64,000 bases of DNA from Bog-473 sp963807775 (GCA_963807775.1 CAWECY010000018.1:62001-126000), one strand, 5' to 3'; positions 19,334 to 29,579 are shown, counted from the first letter of the stretch. A program made the numbers and translations. Notes: generated by a model not told the origin, from the sequence alone.

Positions 19334-21707
19334 ATGAACCGGCCCGGCGGGCACGCAGGAAGACGATCGGTCTGGCGCAGGCACGCCGTGCTTCTCCACG
19401 TCATGCTGGCTGGCGTCGTGCTGCTCGGGGTGGCCGGAAGTGTGGCTCCCCTGTTGGTCAACGCCGCTTCCGCACCGGTGCCCCTGCACGTCAGCGCGGT
19501 GGCCGACGTAGGCTCGGCATCGCAGTGGTTCGGGATCGCCGGGACGAGTGACGGCGGTGGCTACTGGGTCGTATCGAGCCGTGGTGCCGTCGAGCCGTTC
19601 GGCAACGCCACCTCGTACGGGGACATGGCGGGCACCGCCCTCAACGAGAGCGTTGTCGGCATGGCCCCCACACCCAACGGTGGTGGGTACTGGCTCGACG
19701 CGGCCGATGGCGGGATCTTCTCGTTCGGTGATGCCGGGTTCTTCGGCTCCACCGGTTCGATGCACCTCAACAAGCCTGTCGTCGGCATGGCCCCGACCCA
19801 TGACGGAGGCGGCTACTGGATGGTGGCGTCCGACGGCGGGATCTTCGCCTACGGCGATGCGCCGTTCGAGGGCTCAATGGGCGCGCACCACCTCAACAAG
19901 CCCATCGTCGGTATGGTCCCGACCCACGACGGGGGTGGCTACTGGATGGTGGCGTCCGACGGCGGCATCTTCGCCTTCGGCGACGCACCGTTCGAGGGCT
20001 CACTGGGCGGGAGGCCACCGAACTCGCCCATCGTCTACATGGCACCGACACCCGACAACAACGGCTACTGGCTGCTCAGCCAGGACGGTACGGTCTATGC
20101 GTTCGGTGACGCCGTCAACTACGGGTCGTTGACAGGGTCGCCGGCTCCTGCCACGTCACTGGCGGCGACGCCATCGGGGGGCTACTGGGTCCTGACCGCA
20201 GACGGCGACGTGCACCCGTTCGGCGACGCGGTGAACTACGGCTCGCCGTTGACGGGCGCAGTTAACGCGGCCGAACCAGCGTCGTCGCCGAGCCCCACGA
20301 CGACGACGACCCCGCCGGCGGGCTCAGGTGACCCCAGTGGCGGCGGGACCGGTAGCGGAAGCGATCCGGTGGCGATCAGCGCGCTCACTCCCTCGAGCGG
20401 GACGGCCGGGGGCGGTGCCACGATTTCGATTTCCGGCTCGGACTTCACCGGGGCCACGGCGGTCGACTTCGGATCCAACGCCTCGTCCGACTTCAGCGTG
20501 AACTCGGCCACGAGCATCACGACGGTGGCTCCCGTTGGGGCCGGCACGGCGAATGTCCAGGTCGTGACGCCAGCGGGCACATCGAGTTCGAGCAGCGCCA
20601 GCCAGTTCACCTACGTGCCCACGGGGCAGCTGCCCATCACGGCCAGCGGTGAGAGCCTGGAGATCGGTGGGGTGCCGACCTTGTTCACCGGCTTCAACGC
20701 CTACCAACTGGCCACGGACTGGGGCACCAACGCCGGCTGCGGTGGCTTGGCCACCCCGGCCCAGATCGACGCGTTCTTCGCCTCTCTCCGCCCCGATTCC
20801 TTGGTGCGCTTCTGGGCCTTCCAGGGGACGATGGCGACCAACATCAACACGGAACAGCTCGACTGGGCCCCCCTCGACAACGTCTTCTACGCGGCAGCCA
20901 AGTACCACGTGTACCTCATTCCGGCAATCAGCGACCAAGGCGGGACCTGCGACGGTGAGGAGTGGCAAGGATCCGGCCTGGTACTCGGGCGGATTCAAGG
21001 ACGTGTACGACAACGTCGACCCCAACTACGGGTACGGCCTCACTCCCCTGTCCTACTGGGACTACATGAACGAGCTCGTGAGCCGCTACGCCGAGCTCGC
21101 CTGCGCTCGGCATGTGGGAGCCGATGAGCGAGGCCGAGGCTTCGACGTGCCCGGCGGGACTCCAGGCGAGCAACTGCTGGGGAAACCAGACCTGCCCCGA
21201 CGAATCTGCCGCCGACGGCCGCCCTGGCGTACTTCTTCAGCACCGTCGGAGCGCAGATCCACTCACTCGACCCCGTGCACCTCGTCGAGGCCGGGTTCTT
21301 GGGCGGAGGCGAGTGCGGGACTGCAGAGCGGTGACTACGAGAGTGTCGGCGCGTCGCCGGGCATCGACGTCCTGAGCGTGCACGACTACTACGGCTCGGC
21401 CGTCATGGGCGGAGACCAGTGGAACGGCCTGGCGGTGCGCTTCGCCCAGGCCAAAGCCCTGGACAAGCCGATCATCACCGGCGAGGCTGGCATCGAGGCG
21501 GGCACCGACCAGAGCGGCTGCGTCAGCTACCAGGAGCGTGCCAGCGACATGGCGGCGAAGATGACGGCCCAGTTCGCGGCGGGCGACAGCGCATTCCTCG
21601 TGTGGAACTGGGTCCTCGACCCGCTGGGAGCGTGCAACTACAACACCGGCCCGAGCGATAGCTCCCTGCTCGGAGCCCTGACCTCAGCGCCGACGTCGGG
21701 TTCCTGA
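19334..21707 (+). CDS. Secreted GGYW-repeat / IPT-TIG / glycoside hydrolase-like protein (frameshifted)
   Basis: N-terminal leader with a hydrophobic segment (LLHVMLAGVVLLGVAGS), then about seven repeats of 45 residues containing GGGYWMVASDGGIFAFGDAP, a repeat class common in actinobacterial exported proteins. A Thr/Pro linker is followed by one IPT/TIG domain (ISALTPSSGTAGGGATISI). The C-terminal 330 residues look like a TIM-barrel hydrolase of the GH5 type: FTGFNAYQLATDWG, DSLVRFWAFQGT, WEPMSEAEA (NEP-like position with Glu), DVLSVHDYYG and KPIITGEAGIE (second catalytic Glu candidate). One inserted base near 20972 and at least two more changes before 21320 break the barrel. Intact it would be about 790 residues. 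Confidence 0.6.
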
Positions 21708-21728
21708 GAGCGCGAGCCCGGATCGTCG

Positions 21729-23396
21729 TCAGACGGACGAGGGCAGCAGTGACGTCAGCGTGCCGAAGGCAAGATAGAGGCCGGCCGCCCAGAGCGGCAC
21801 CAGGATGAACCACTTGCCGACCCGCCCGAACCAGCGCCCGGTCAGCCCGAAGGAGAGGCCGAGGAGCATCAGGATGCAGATCTCGACCAGAGCCACTGGC
21901 AACAGCGACCAGTCCCAGCTCGCGGTGGCCGGATCGACGATGTGGTACTGCACGTGCTTGACCGCAGGAAGCGGTTGGGCGGCGCTGGAGGGCAGTTTGA
22001 GGAACCCGACTGCGACCAGTCGCTGCGTCGAGGAGAACTCCGGGTTGCAGGTGGTCAGGGTGATCCGATTGTCCCCGAAGTAATTGAGCACGGAGACGTC
22101 ACCGGGCGAGACCGCCTGAGGCGTGCCCCCCACGACGTAGGTCAGTCGCACGCCCGACGTGGTGGTCAGGATCACCCGGTCCCCTTTGCCCAGCTGGCCG
22201 AGACGGTTGAACGGCGCACCGTGGGTGGTCCGGTGCCCGGCGATGGCGACGTTGCCCGCCTGCCCGGGCTGGGCGGTGCCGACATAGTGCCCTGGGCCCA
22301 TGGAGAGGTCGTCCTCCGTGGTGCCCTCCACCACGTACTGGTTCACCCCGATGGCCGGAATCTGCAACTCGGCGACAACGGACCCGTCGGGCGGAGAGGG
22401 ACGGTTGGTCGTGGCCGGGACCAAGACCGGTCCCCCCGCGGCGGGCTTCGCCACGTGATGCGCGCTCACCTTGGCGTCGAACTCCGCGTGGAGCTGATCT
22501 TGGGCGCGGTGCTGGGCGATGGAGGTACCCCACAGCTGCCAGGCCACGAACAGGAGAATGACGATCCCCAGATTCCGGATCCAGGTGAACGTGGTGACCC
22601 ATCCGGCGCGCCTCCCAGCTGCTCGACCCGCCTGGGCGAGCGCGACGTCGGGCGGAGCCCAGTCGTCTGGTGCAGTCGTCGTCTCCTCGGTCTGCACCGG
22701 GGCGGGCGGGACGATGACCGCGGTCGCGGTGAACGTCGCCGGGGGCACAGGCTCGGTGACAGGGTCCGTCACCACGGGGGGAACGGGCTCCACAAGGGGG
22801 GTCACGGGCTCCTCGACGCGTGTGGGATCGCGCTCGGGCGGCACCGGCTGGTCCCAATCCGTCTGGGCGGGTACGCCGACGGCCGTCAGCGGCACGTCCA
22901 CCGGCTCTGGGATCTCGGCGGGCCGGAACGGTGCCGTCGCGGGCCCGGCAACGGCAGCCACGGGCCCCACGAACGCTATGTCCGGCCCTGGGGCCGGGCG
23001 CGGGTCGTCAGCGGCAGACTGCTCGATCCCGGCTGTCTCGGGCCCGACGGCTACAGGCGCCTCGCCACCTCGTGGGGCGAGCCGCGGCGGCTCCACCGTG
23101 CCCTGGGCGATTCGAGCCGCTACCCCGAACGCCGCTCGAACGATTCGCCCTATGGCCGCCTCATCGGAGGCTGCGCCGTTCCCTGCGAGCCAAATGGACT
23201 CCCAGTCAACGTCGGGAGCGGAGCGGCCGGGATTCTCGCTCGCGTACGCAACCTGAGCCTCCCCGACGGTCTGCTCGACAAACTCCCGGCACAGAACCCA
23301 CGCGTCGAGACCGGGCCAATCCTGACGCTCCCGAAAGGCCTGGACCGCGTCCGCAGCGGTGTCGCCGGAGGCAACCACGGTTACAGAATTACTCAT
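21729..23396 (-). CDS. srtE: Class E sortase with large N-terminal extension
   Basis: A 555-residue membrane transpeptidase. The catalytic triad is visible: His388 in AGHRTTHGAPFNRLG, Cys450 in ITLTTCNPEFSS and Arg459 in STQRLVAVGF. TLTTCNP is typical of class E, which in actinobacteria recognises LAxTG. A membrane segment lies near residues 275-297 and two more follow the catalytic domain (LLPVALVEICILMLLG and WFILVPLWAAGLYLAFG). Residues 1-270 are a cytoplasmic helical start followed by a long Pro/Val/Thr-rich linker, longer than in usual sortases. It is the last gene of the 39-to-21 kb run, and four proteins of that run end in LAxTG tails. Confidence 0.88.
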   Translation of the reverse strand: MSNSVTVVASGDTAADAVQAFRERQDWPGLDAWVLCREFVEQTVGEAQVAYASENPGRSAPDVDWESIWLAGNGAASDEAAIGRIVRAAFGVAARIAQGTVEPPRLAPRGGEAPVAVGPETAGIEQSAADDPRPAPGPDIAFVGPVAAVAGPATAPFRPAEIPEPVDVPLTAVGVPAQTDWDQPVPPERDPTRVEEPVTPLVEPVPPVVTDPVTEPVPPATFTATAVIVPPAPVQTEETTTAPDDWAPPDVALAQAGRAAGRRAGWVTTFTWIRNLGIVILLFVAWQLWGTSIAQHRAQDQLHAEFDAKVSAHHVAKPAAGGPVLVPATTNRPSPPDGSVVAELQIPAIGVNQYVVEGTTEDDLSMGPGHYVGTAQPGQAGNVAIAGHRTTHGAPFNRLGQLGKGDRVILTTTSGVRLTYVVGGTPQAVSPGDVSVLNYFGDNRITLTTCNPEFSSTQRLVAVGFLKLPSSAAQPLPAVKHVQYHIVDPATASWDWSLLPVALVEICILMLLGLSFGLTGRWFGRVGKWFILVPLWAAGLYLAFGTLTSLLPSSV

Positions 23397-23411
23397 ACGG
23401 GACAGCTGGGT

Positions 23412-25194
23412 CTACGCCGAAGCCCGATTGGCCAGCACAGGCGCACTCTTGTTTGCCTGGGCCGTGATCATCTCGCGGGCAAACGCCACCAGGTAGTTCC
23501 GGTTCTGGGCCTCCACGTACTGTTGGGAATCACCGGACGCCGCTTCATTCGCCAGTCTCGCCCGCGTCGAAGGGGTGGACTGTGCGATGAGCCCGTGCAT
23601 GTTCTCCACATAGAGCACTACACGCTCGTAGACGGTGCTCGGGCCGCTCTTGACAGGAAGGATCCAATATACGATCGACCAGCTCCCGTACTGCTGGGAG
23701 GTGTACGACATGGCTTGGCCGGTGATGCCGCCGGTCAGGCTGACCTGCGTCACACCCGCCAGCGAGTAGCCGTGGAACTGGTAGCACTGCTCGACACCGA
23801 AAGCCTCGAAGGTGGACAGATCGGGTGTGTCGATGACGTCGGCCACCAGGTCGGTTCGGGCCGGCAGGTTGCCCCCTACACCCGGGTAGAGCTCGTAGCG
23901 ATTCCATATCGAACCCTCGCCGAAGAGTGGTTCGGCCCAGTCGAACGTGGCCTCGTAGCGACTGGTCCATCCGACGGGTGTCACCGGCTGTTGGATGTAG
24001 GAGATCACCTTGGGCGATCCCGACACGTCCGCCACCAGGTTGTAGGACTGCAGGCCGTCGTCGCCGAAGCCGATGATGATCCCGAACAGCAGCACCAGCA
24101 AGACGGGGACGTAGATCTTCGGGACTGGCAATTGTCTCTTGCCGCCGTTCCCGGTCTCCTGGGGCGCCGGGGCGGCCTTCACGGCTTCCGCAAGCGATCG
24201 CCGATCGAGTCCGTCGATGCGCAACCCCAGAGGTCGCATGCACAGCAACATGATGCCGACCCCGAGGGCAAAGAGGACCAGCCCGATGAAGGGGTGCAGG
24301 ACGCCGATGGCGAAATGTTCGCCGTATTGCCGACCCGCCCAGAACACCAGGATGAGGCGGCCCAGGTTGAACGTCCAGAGCAGCGCCATTCCGGCCAACA
24401 GCCACAGCACTTTACGCACCAGCGGCCCACGGATGACGGCGGCGAAGGCGACGCCGACCAGGAGAAACCCCACGACACTGTTCACACCCGAACAGGCTGA
24501 AATCACGCTCAGGTTGAACGGATGGCCGTCATGGACCACAGAGAAGACGGCGTTGTCGGCCCCGCCGACCGGCGTGGCCACGTGAACCACGTGCAGGATC
24601 CCGGTGAGGGCGGCCAGGGTCGCGTTGGTGAAGTCATTCAGGACACTCAGCAACACTGACGTGTATGGATACGGCCAGGCCAAGAACAGGAACGCCACCG
24701 CCACCTTTTGGCGCCATAGGACGCGTACGCCGAAGATGACGGCCGACGGCGCCCGCGACGAAAAAGGGCAAAGTCAGCAAGTCGATCCGCCACACCCAGA
24801 ACATGGCCGACAATTTGGCGGGAAGGAAGAGATTGATGCAGAGAGCCGCGGCCATCAGCGGCACACCGATGATGTAGTCGGTCTGGCGGTCGTGAATCGC
24901 CGGCTCCGCTGGGCGCGGGCGGCTGTTGATGGCCGCCAGGGTCAGGGCTATGAGCGGGACCAGGCTCACATAGGCCAAGGGCGTGTTGAGGTCGGCCAAT
25001 TGCAACAGCGTGGTCAGCGAGTAGCTGTAGGCAATGAAGACCACGCCAAGGAGCGCGCCTATCTGTACCGCCGTCCGTGTTCTCGGCTGCGCGTCGACCC
25101 AGAGGAGCCTCGCCCGGTCGCGCAGCTTCACTGCTCTCGTTTGCAGCTGCCGTGGCCGGGCGGCGATGGTCGTCATCACCTCAGCCATCGTCAT
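23412..25194 (-). CDS. Exosortase fused to an EpsI-like C-terminal domain (one insertion)
   Basis: About 593 residues after removing one inserted base near 24749. The N-terminal 350 residues are polytopic, with the exosortase/archaeosortase pattern: RQTDYIIGVPLMAAAL, FWVWRIDLLTLPFFVAG, then the putative catalytic Cys234 in VISACSGVNSVVGFLL, Arg279 in TFNLGRLILVFW and His300 in GVLHPFIGL. After a short linker comes one more helix and a 230-residue extracytoplasmic domain (PVGWTSRYEATFDWAEPLF, EQCYQFHGYSL) that resembles EpsI/DUF3485, which often accompanies exosortases. The ATG directly abuts the pstB stop (TAAATG). Expected role: cleavage and transfer of PEP-CTERM-like tails; a candidate substrate is encoded at 38490. 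Confidence 0.82.
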
Positions 25195-26037
25195 TTATCC
25201 GAACCTTCCATGAACGTAGTCGGCGGTGCGAGGGTCGATGGGATCGTTGAAGACCTGTTCGGTGGGGCCCGCTTCGACAATGTGCCCTGGTTGACTTTCC
25301 CCGTCCACCAAGAACAACGCACAGTTGTGCGAGACCCGGTTCGCTTGTTGCATGTTGTGGGTGACAATGACGATGGTGATGTCGTCACTGAGTTCCCTGA
25401 TCGTGTCTTCGATGACGCTCGTGGAGATCGGATCCAGTGCGGAACACGGCTCGTCCATCAGCAGCACCCTGGGTCGAACAGCCAGTGATCGAGCGATGCA
25501 AAGCCGTTGCAGCTGACCTCCGGAGAGGGCGGCGCCGGACGAGTTCAGACGATTGCGGGTCTCCTTCCACAGGCCAGCCCGCTCCAGGCACTCCCGCACG
25601 AGCGCATCGGGATTCGACGCCTTCATCCCCGACAGGCGGAGTCCGGAAAGCACGTTCTGGGCGATGGTCATGGACGGAAACGGATTAGGTCTCTGGAACA
25701 CCATGCCGATCCGGCTACGGGTTTGCGTCACCGGTACCGCCGACGAGTAGATGTCCGTGCCGTCGAGCCTGACCGATCCTGAGAGCGCTGCGCTCGGGAT
25801 CAGCTCGTGCATCCGGTTGAGGATCCTCAGGAAAGTGGACTTACCGCAGCCCGACGGTCCAATCAGCGCGGTCACCTTGCGCGGTTCCATCTCGAGGCTT
25901 ACCCGCTCGAGGACCTTATGGCTTCCGAACCAGGCGCTGACGTTTGTCGTCTGCAGGGACGCGGGTCCGACGGCGACAACGTCACGAACCGGTTGAACCT
26001 GGGGCGACGCAGGGGAGTTTTGATCGACCGTGGTCAT
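25195..26037 (-). CDS. pstB: Pst-type ABC transporter ATP-binding protein
   Basis: 280 residues. Walker A GPSGCGKST near residue 60, Q-loop region GMVFQRPNPFPSMTIAQNV (the PNPFP/MTI signature specific to PstB), ABC signature ALSGGQLQRLCIARSLAV, Walker B VLLMDEPCSALDP and H-loop VIVTHNMQQANRVS. The C-terminus EVFNDPIDPRTADYVHGRFG is also PstB-like. The N-terminal 30 residues are an extra unstructured stretch. The start is ATG 26037, overlapping the upstream stop by 4 bp (ATGA). It energises PstC/PstA encoded 3.5 kb upstream in the same run. Phosphate is the family substrate; this locus is unusual enough that the ligand is unproven. Confidence 0.93.
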   Translation of the reverse strand: MTTVDQNSPASPQVQPVRDVVAVGPASLQTTNVSAWFGSHKVLERVSLEMEPRKVTALIGPSGCGKSTFLRILNRMHELIPSAALSGSVRLDGTDIYSSAVPVTQTRSRIGMVFQRPNPFPSMTIAQNVLSGLRLSGMKASNPDALVRECLERAGLWKETRNRLNSSGAALSGGQLQRLCIARSLAVRPRVLLMDEPCSALDPISTSVIEDTIRELSDDITIVIVTHNMQQANRVSHNCALFLVDGESQPGHIVEAGPTEQVFNDPIDPRTADYVHGRFG

Positions 26038-26294
26038 GGGAACACCCCAAAATGCAGTGCTCCCCGCAGTACTACTCCCAGGAAGGTGCACCAGACGGAG
26101 ATGGCCATGGCGGATTTCCATCGTGGGTAGCCCTTGCGGCGACTGCGCTCAGCAAACATCACTCCGACAACGCCAGAGACAGGAAAGAGCAGCGCCACAG
26201 CGGCGAAGAGGACCGCCCAGTCGAAACTGGACCTCCCCGGTGTGGTCAGGTCAGCAAAGAACCGCCGGCCTCCTGCAGAACTCGGAAGGGTCAT
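26034..26294 (-). CDS. Small membrane protein inside the Pst/sortase locus
   Basis: 86 residues, overlapping both neighbours by 4 bp (ATGA at each end), which supports it as real. It has two hydrophobic segments: WAVLFAAVALLFPVSGVVGVMF near residues 26-47 and SAMAISVWCTFLGVVLRGAL near residues 60-79, separated by a basic loop (AERSRRKGYPRWK). The positive loop predicts a cytoplasmic hairpin. It resembles short DUF4190-like two-helix proteins only in general form. Its position between a binding protein and PstB suggests a transporter accessory role, which is inference. Confidence 0.7.
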   Translation of the reverse strand: MTLPSSAGGRRFFADLTTPGRSSFDWAVLFAAVALLFPVSGVVGVMFAERSRRKGYPRWKSAMAISVWCTFLGVVLRGALHFGVFP

Positions 26295-27829
26295 AATCTG
26301 GACCTTCGTCGTCGCAGGAATTGCCGCGCCAGTTCGCCACAGATGAAGAAGGTGAAGCCCAGCACGAGAAATGGCACCGGGTCACCGCCCGTAAAGGCCA
26401 GTCCCCCGCCTGACGTCGACCCGGCGGTGGAGGCCGAGGTGCCCGTGTCGCCACTCGACGTGACGCCGGCGCTCGCGGCGGATGTCGCTGACGTGGTGCT
26501 AGTGGTGGCCGCTGTCGTCGTCGTAGTCGACGCCGTGGTCGTGGCTGAGGCGGCCTCGACATCAAGCTCCTGCGCCACGGCGAGGTCGGCCGTCACCATG
26601 GCGGGAGTCGCCGGAGCCGCGCCCAGCGCCTCGATGTCCGCCTGCCCCTTGCCACCCACCGCAAAGCGGATGAACTGGGCCAGCGCCAACGCCTTGTCAG
26701 CTGGGAGGCCGTTCGTGGGTACCAACAGATAGCTCTCCAGCATCAGGTAGTTGTTGTAGGCCGCAGCGTCCGACGCGCTGGCGTTGAAGGTGACCAGGTT
26801 GTCGGTCGTGGGATCCGTGGTCGTGGCGAAGGTGGCGTCGTTTTCCGCTGCCTGGGCCGCGGCCGTGGATGGCGCTACAAACTGCCCGGCCGCGTTCTGG
26901 ACGGCCGCGGTCGGATAATCCCATGTCACTCCCAGCGGGTCTCCCATCCAGACGTTGGCGATCGCCATGATGGCGCCCAGCTGGATCAAGGAGGCAGTCG
27001 TTCCAGGCTGCGAGGTCCGCGGGTCCAGATCGACGATCTTCCCCAGTGTGGCCTCGTCACCTCCCGCCACCGCATCGCCCGAATAGGGCCAGGACTCAGT
27101 AGGCGTGGGGTCACTAGTGGCCGCCTTGCCTCCTGACTGCGCGGCCGCCAAGCCCGCCCCGAAAGCCGCCTGGGATGTCGGGGTGCTGTCGAGCAACGAC
27201 ATCAGCGCGTAATTCTCCATGGTCGGGTCGAGATTTCCCCAGAGACCGAAGGGCACCGCGTCCGCGGTCGTGGTCGCACCGGTCGTACAGCTCAGGCGGC
27301 TGTCGGACCAATTGGTGTACTCGGGTGTGACGGATCCGTAGATTCCGTCCAACTGAGCGAGGGTGAGCGGGATGTGCTGGCAGTACTGCGAAGGCAGGAT
27401 GCTGGCGGATCCTTTGTAGCTGGGGCTCGGCACCAGAGTCATCAGGGCAACGGGGGTCGCGATGAACGGCACATAGGCGTATGAACGCCCGTCGGCCTTC
27501 GCGGTGGCTGCCTCCGCCGAGGTCAACGGGCGTTCGGTGACGGCGAAGTCGTTGGCGAACGAGCCGGGGGCCGTGCCGACGAAGTCGGCGATCGCCTGAT
27601 CGAGGTCGACGTTGGTATAGGAAGCGGTGTCGGGGCCCAGGCCGGCCGTGTCATCCGCCATCAGCTTGAGCATGACCGGAGTCATGGCGTCGCCACCCTC
27701 GCCGACGATCGTGCCGGTGACGGTCGAGGCACCCACACCACCATTCGCCGGTACGGCCCAGACGGCGGCGCTCAGCACCGCGGTGAGTCCAGCGAGGATG
27801 GCACGTCGAGCGGCCGAGAGCCTCCTCAT
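26291..27829 (-). CDS. PstS-like substrate-binding protein with LAFTG sortase tail
   Basis: 512 residues. Signal segment at residues 8-33 (ILAGLTAVLSAAVWAVPANG). The body is a periplasmic-binding-protein type II fold related to PstS: FAVTERPLTSAEA, YVPFIATPVALMTLV, GIYGSVTPEYTNWSDSRL and a C-terminal FNASASDAAAYNNYLMLESYLLVP. A Thr/Ser linker leads to LAFTG at residue 477, then a hydrophobic helix and RRRRSRL. This is a cell-wall sorting signal of the class E sortase type. The stop overlaps the small membrane gene and the start overlaps pstS. The usual phosphate-binding residues cannot be confirmed by eye, so the ligand is open. Confidence 0.75.
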   Translation of the reverse strand: MRRLSAARRAILAGLTAVLSAAVWAVPANGGVGASTVTGTIVGEGGDAMTPVMLKLMADDTAGLGPDTASYTNVDLDQAIADFVGTAPGSFANDFAVTERPLTSAEAATAKADGRSYAYVPFIATPVALMTLVPSPSYKGSASILPSQYCQHIPLTLAQLDGIYGSVTPEYTNWSDSRLSCTTGATTTADAVPFGLWGNLDPTMENYALMSLLDSTPTSQAAFGAGLAAAQSGGKAATSDPTPTESWPYSGDAVAGGDEATLGKIVDLDPRTSQPGTTASLIQLGAIMAIANVWMGDPLGVTWDYPTAAVQNAAGQFVAPSTAAAQAAENDATFATTTDPTTDNLVTFNASASDAAAYNNYLMLESYLLVPTNGLPADKALALAQFIRFAVGGKGQADIEALGAAPATPAMVTADLAVAQELDVEAASATTTASTTTTTAATTSTTSATSAASAGVTSSGDTGTSASTAGSTSGGGLAFTGGDPVPFLVLGFTFFICGELARQFLRRRRSRL

Positions 27830-29502
27830 GGGGCCTCGGCCACTCGCCGCCGCCTGAGGAAGAACCGACGACCAACGTACCCAATCACGAAGAAGAACAC
27901 GCCCAGAGCGGTGAAGGGGATCGCGTTGATCCCGGTGCCCGCCAGGGGGTTAACCCCCGTGAGGGCCACTCCGGGATCGACGCCGCTCTCGCCGCTCGAC
28001 GAGGCCAGATCGCTGCCGGTTTCGGCGTGGCTCCCTGCCGCGCCGGCCCCGGTGGCCTTGGTCGTCGGGGTCACCGGGGCCCCGGTGGCGACGCCGGCGT
28101 CAGCCCCCGGTGGGGCGGCCGTCGCATTCACCACGCCACAGGTGGGCGTGGTCTGTCCCGCGGCCACTTCGGACGGGGTGAGGTCACCACAGGAGTAGGC
28201 CTGCTGTTCAGCCGCCGTTGGTGCGACCGCTCCGGGCACGTTCTTCTGGACGGCATTGACACCGTACTGTTCGAGTGAGAGTCCCAAACTGGCGTACCCG
28301 AAGGACGGTGCGGTCTGCTGGCCCAGGGTGAGGGTGTAGTTGACGAACTGGCTCATCGTGTCACCCTTGTCCGGGCTCCATCCTGTCGTGGGCGTCAGGA
28401 GGTAGCTGTACGTCGAAGGGTTGTAGACGTGTGGGCCTATACCGCTGAAGTCGAGTTGGTGGGTGCCGTTGGGCAACTGTGTTGCATAGGCCAACGCCGA
28501 GGCAACGTCGACCGGCGTCGGAGAGGTGTAGTCGCCGCTCGCGTTCTTCACCAACGCCACGTTCTTGCTCGGGTCAGTCCCGCCGTACCCCGATTCCTCC
28601 TCGGCGTACTTCACCTGCACCGCGCCAATTGCGCCGGCGTTGCCGGCGACGTCACTGGCCACTGCCGTCGTGGACTGATCGTCGAGGCCGCCCTTGATGC
28701 CTGGCCAGTTCGAGTTAGGGGAGTTCGTGGAGATCGCCACGCCGTCCGTCGGTCCTCCGGATTGGGACTCCTGGGCCGCCACGAAGTCCGCCCACAGCTG
28801 GGGCTGCTCATCGATGCACCACTCCTCCAGGACGAAGTTCGTCCCGGCGGAGTCGCTCTCCGTCACGGGGACAACTGGCACGTCCGGGAGGCTCACGCCG
28901 GGATTGTCCGCCGCGATAGCCGGATCGTTCCAGGTCTTGATGCCCCCGGTCAGCAACCCACAGGCGGAGTAGCTGCTGAGCTGGAGCTGCTTGGTCAGTC
29001 CAGGAATGTTGTACATGAAGGCAATGCCACCCGCAGTGATGGGGATGAAGTTGAACGGGAAGCTGGGCGGCGTGGTGTCGGTGTTCCCCACGTACCCGAT
29101 GTCGCTCACTGCGAAGTCGGTGGTCTGATTGGTGAACTCGTATCGACCGGTACCCGAGTTCGACGGCGACCAAGTCATGGATAGGTTGTACGGCGACCCG
29201 TGGACAGCATTGACCCACGTCTCAATGGCCGGCGAAGCGAACGACGAACCTGTGCCGGCGAGGGGCGCCGGGGCCGCGTTCGGAATCTCCGGTCCCGACT
29301 TCTCGACTCCAGACCCCCACCACCCCGTGGTGTCTGCTGCCGCAGAGGCCGTTGTCGTAGTTGTCGGGTTGGCGGCTGCGGCCGTGGTCGACATGGCGAC
29401 CACGGGTAGGAAAGAGAGCAGCGCGACAGCCAGGGTCCCTCGGCGCCACCTAGAGAATGCCCTGGGCCGGAGGGCCTGCACGGCACGCTGGACGATCCGC
29501 AT
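27826..29502 (-). CDS. pstS: PstS family substrate-binding protein with LAGTG sortase tail
   Basis: 558 residues from ATG 29502, which has aaggagg 8 bp upstream. Signal segment at residues 20-46. PstS motifs follow: PLAGTGSSFASPAIETWV (phosphate-loop position), TWSPSNSGTGRYEFTNQTTDFAVSD, FIPITAGGIAFMYNIPGL, GIKTWNDPAIAADNPGV, PVTESDSAGTNFVLEEW and AGAIGAVQVKY. The C-terminal linker ends in LAGTG at residue 520, a hydrophobic helix and RRFFLRRRR. Most Gram-positive PstS proteins are lipoproteins; this one has no lipobox and instead a sorting signal. Canonical ligand motifs make phosphate or a related oxyanion plausible. Confidence 0.88.
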   Translation of the reverse strand: MRIVQRAVQALRPRAFSRWRRGTLAVALLSFLPVVAMSTTAAAANPTTTTTASAAADTTGWWGSGVEKSGPEIPNAAPAPLAGTGSSFASPAIETWVNAVHGSPYNLSMTWSPSNSGTGRYEFTNQTTDFAVSDIGYVGNTDTTPPSFPFNFIPITAGGIAFMYNIPGLTKQLQLSSYSACGLLTGGIKTWNDPAIAADNPGVSLPDVPVVPVTESDSAGTNFVLEEWCIDEQPQLWADFVAAQESQSGGPTDGVAISTNSPNSNWPGIKGGLDDQSTTAVASDVAGNAGAIGAVQVKYAEEESGYGGTDPSKNVALVKNASGDYTSPTPVDVASALAYATQLPNGTHQLDFSGIGPHVYNPSTYSYLLTPTTGWSPDKGDTMSQFVNYTLTLGQQTAPSFGYASLGLSLEQYGVNAVQKNVPGAVAPTAAEQQAYSCGDLTPSEVAAGQTTPTCGVVNATAAPPGADAGVATGAPVTPTTKATGAGAAGSHAETGSDLASSSGESGVDPGVALTGVNPLAGTGINAIPFTALGVFFFVIGYVGRRFFLRRRRVAEAP

Positions 29503-29579
29503 CCTCGACACCTCCTTGATCTTGTTCGGTGGACGGATCTTGCACGACGGGGTGAGTGTGGAGATCTGAATGTGTTCGC

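Noticed and set aside
21942..24500. Very long plus-strand open frame (852 codons) opposite the sortase and exosortase genes
   Set aside because: Arg/Gly/His-rich composition without hydrophobic pattern or motifs, and fully antisense to two genes with clear catalytic residues; a GC-driven shadow.
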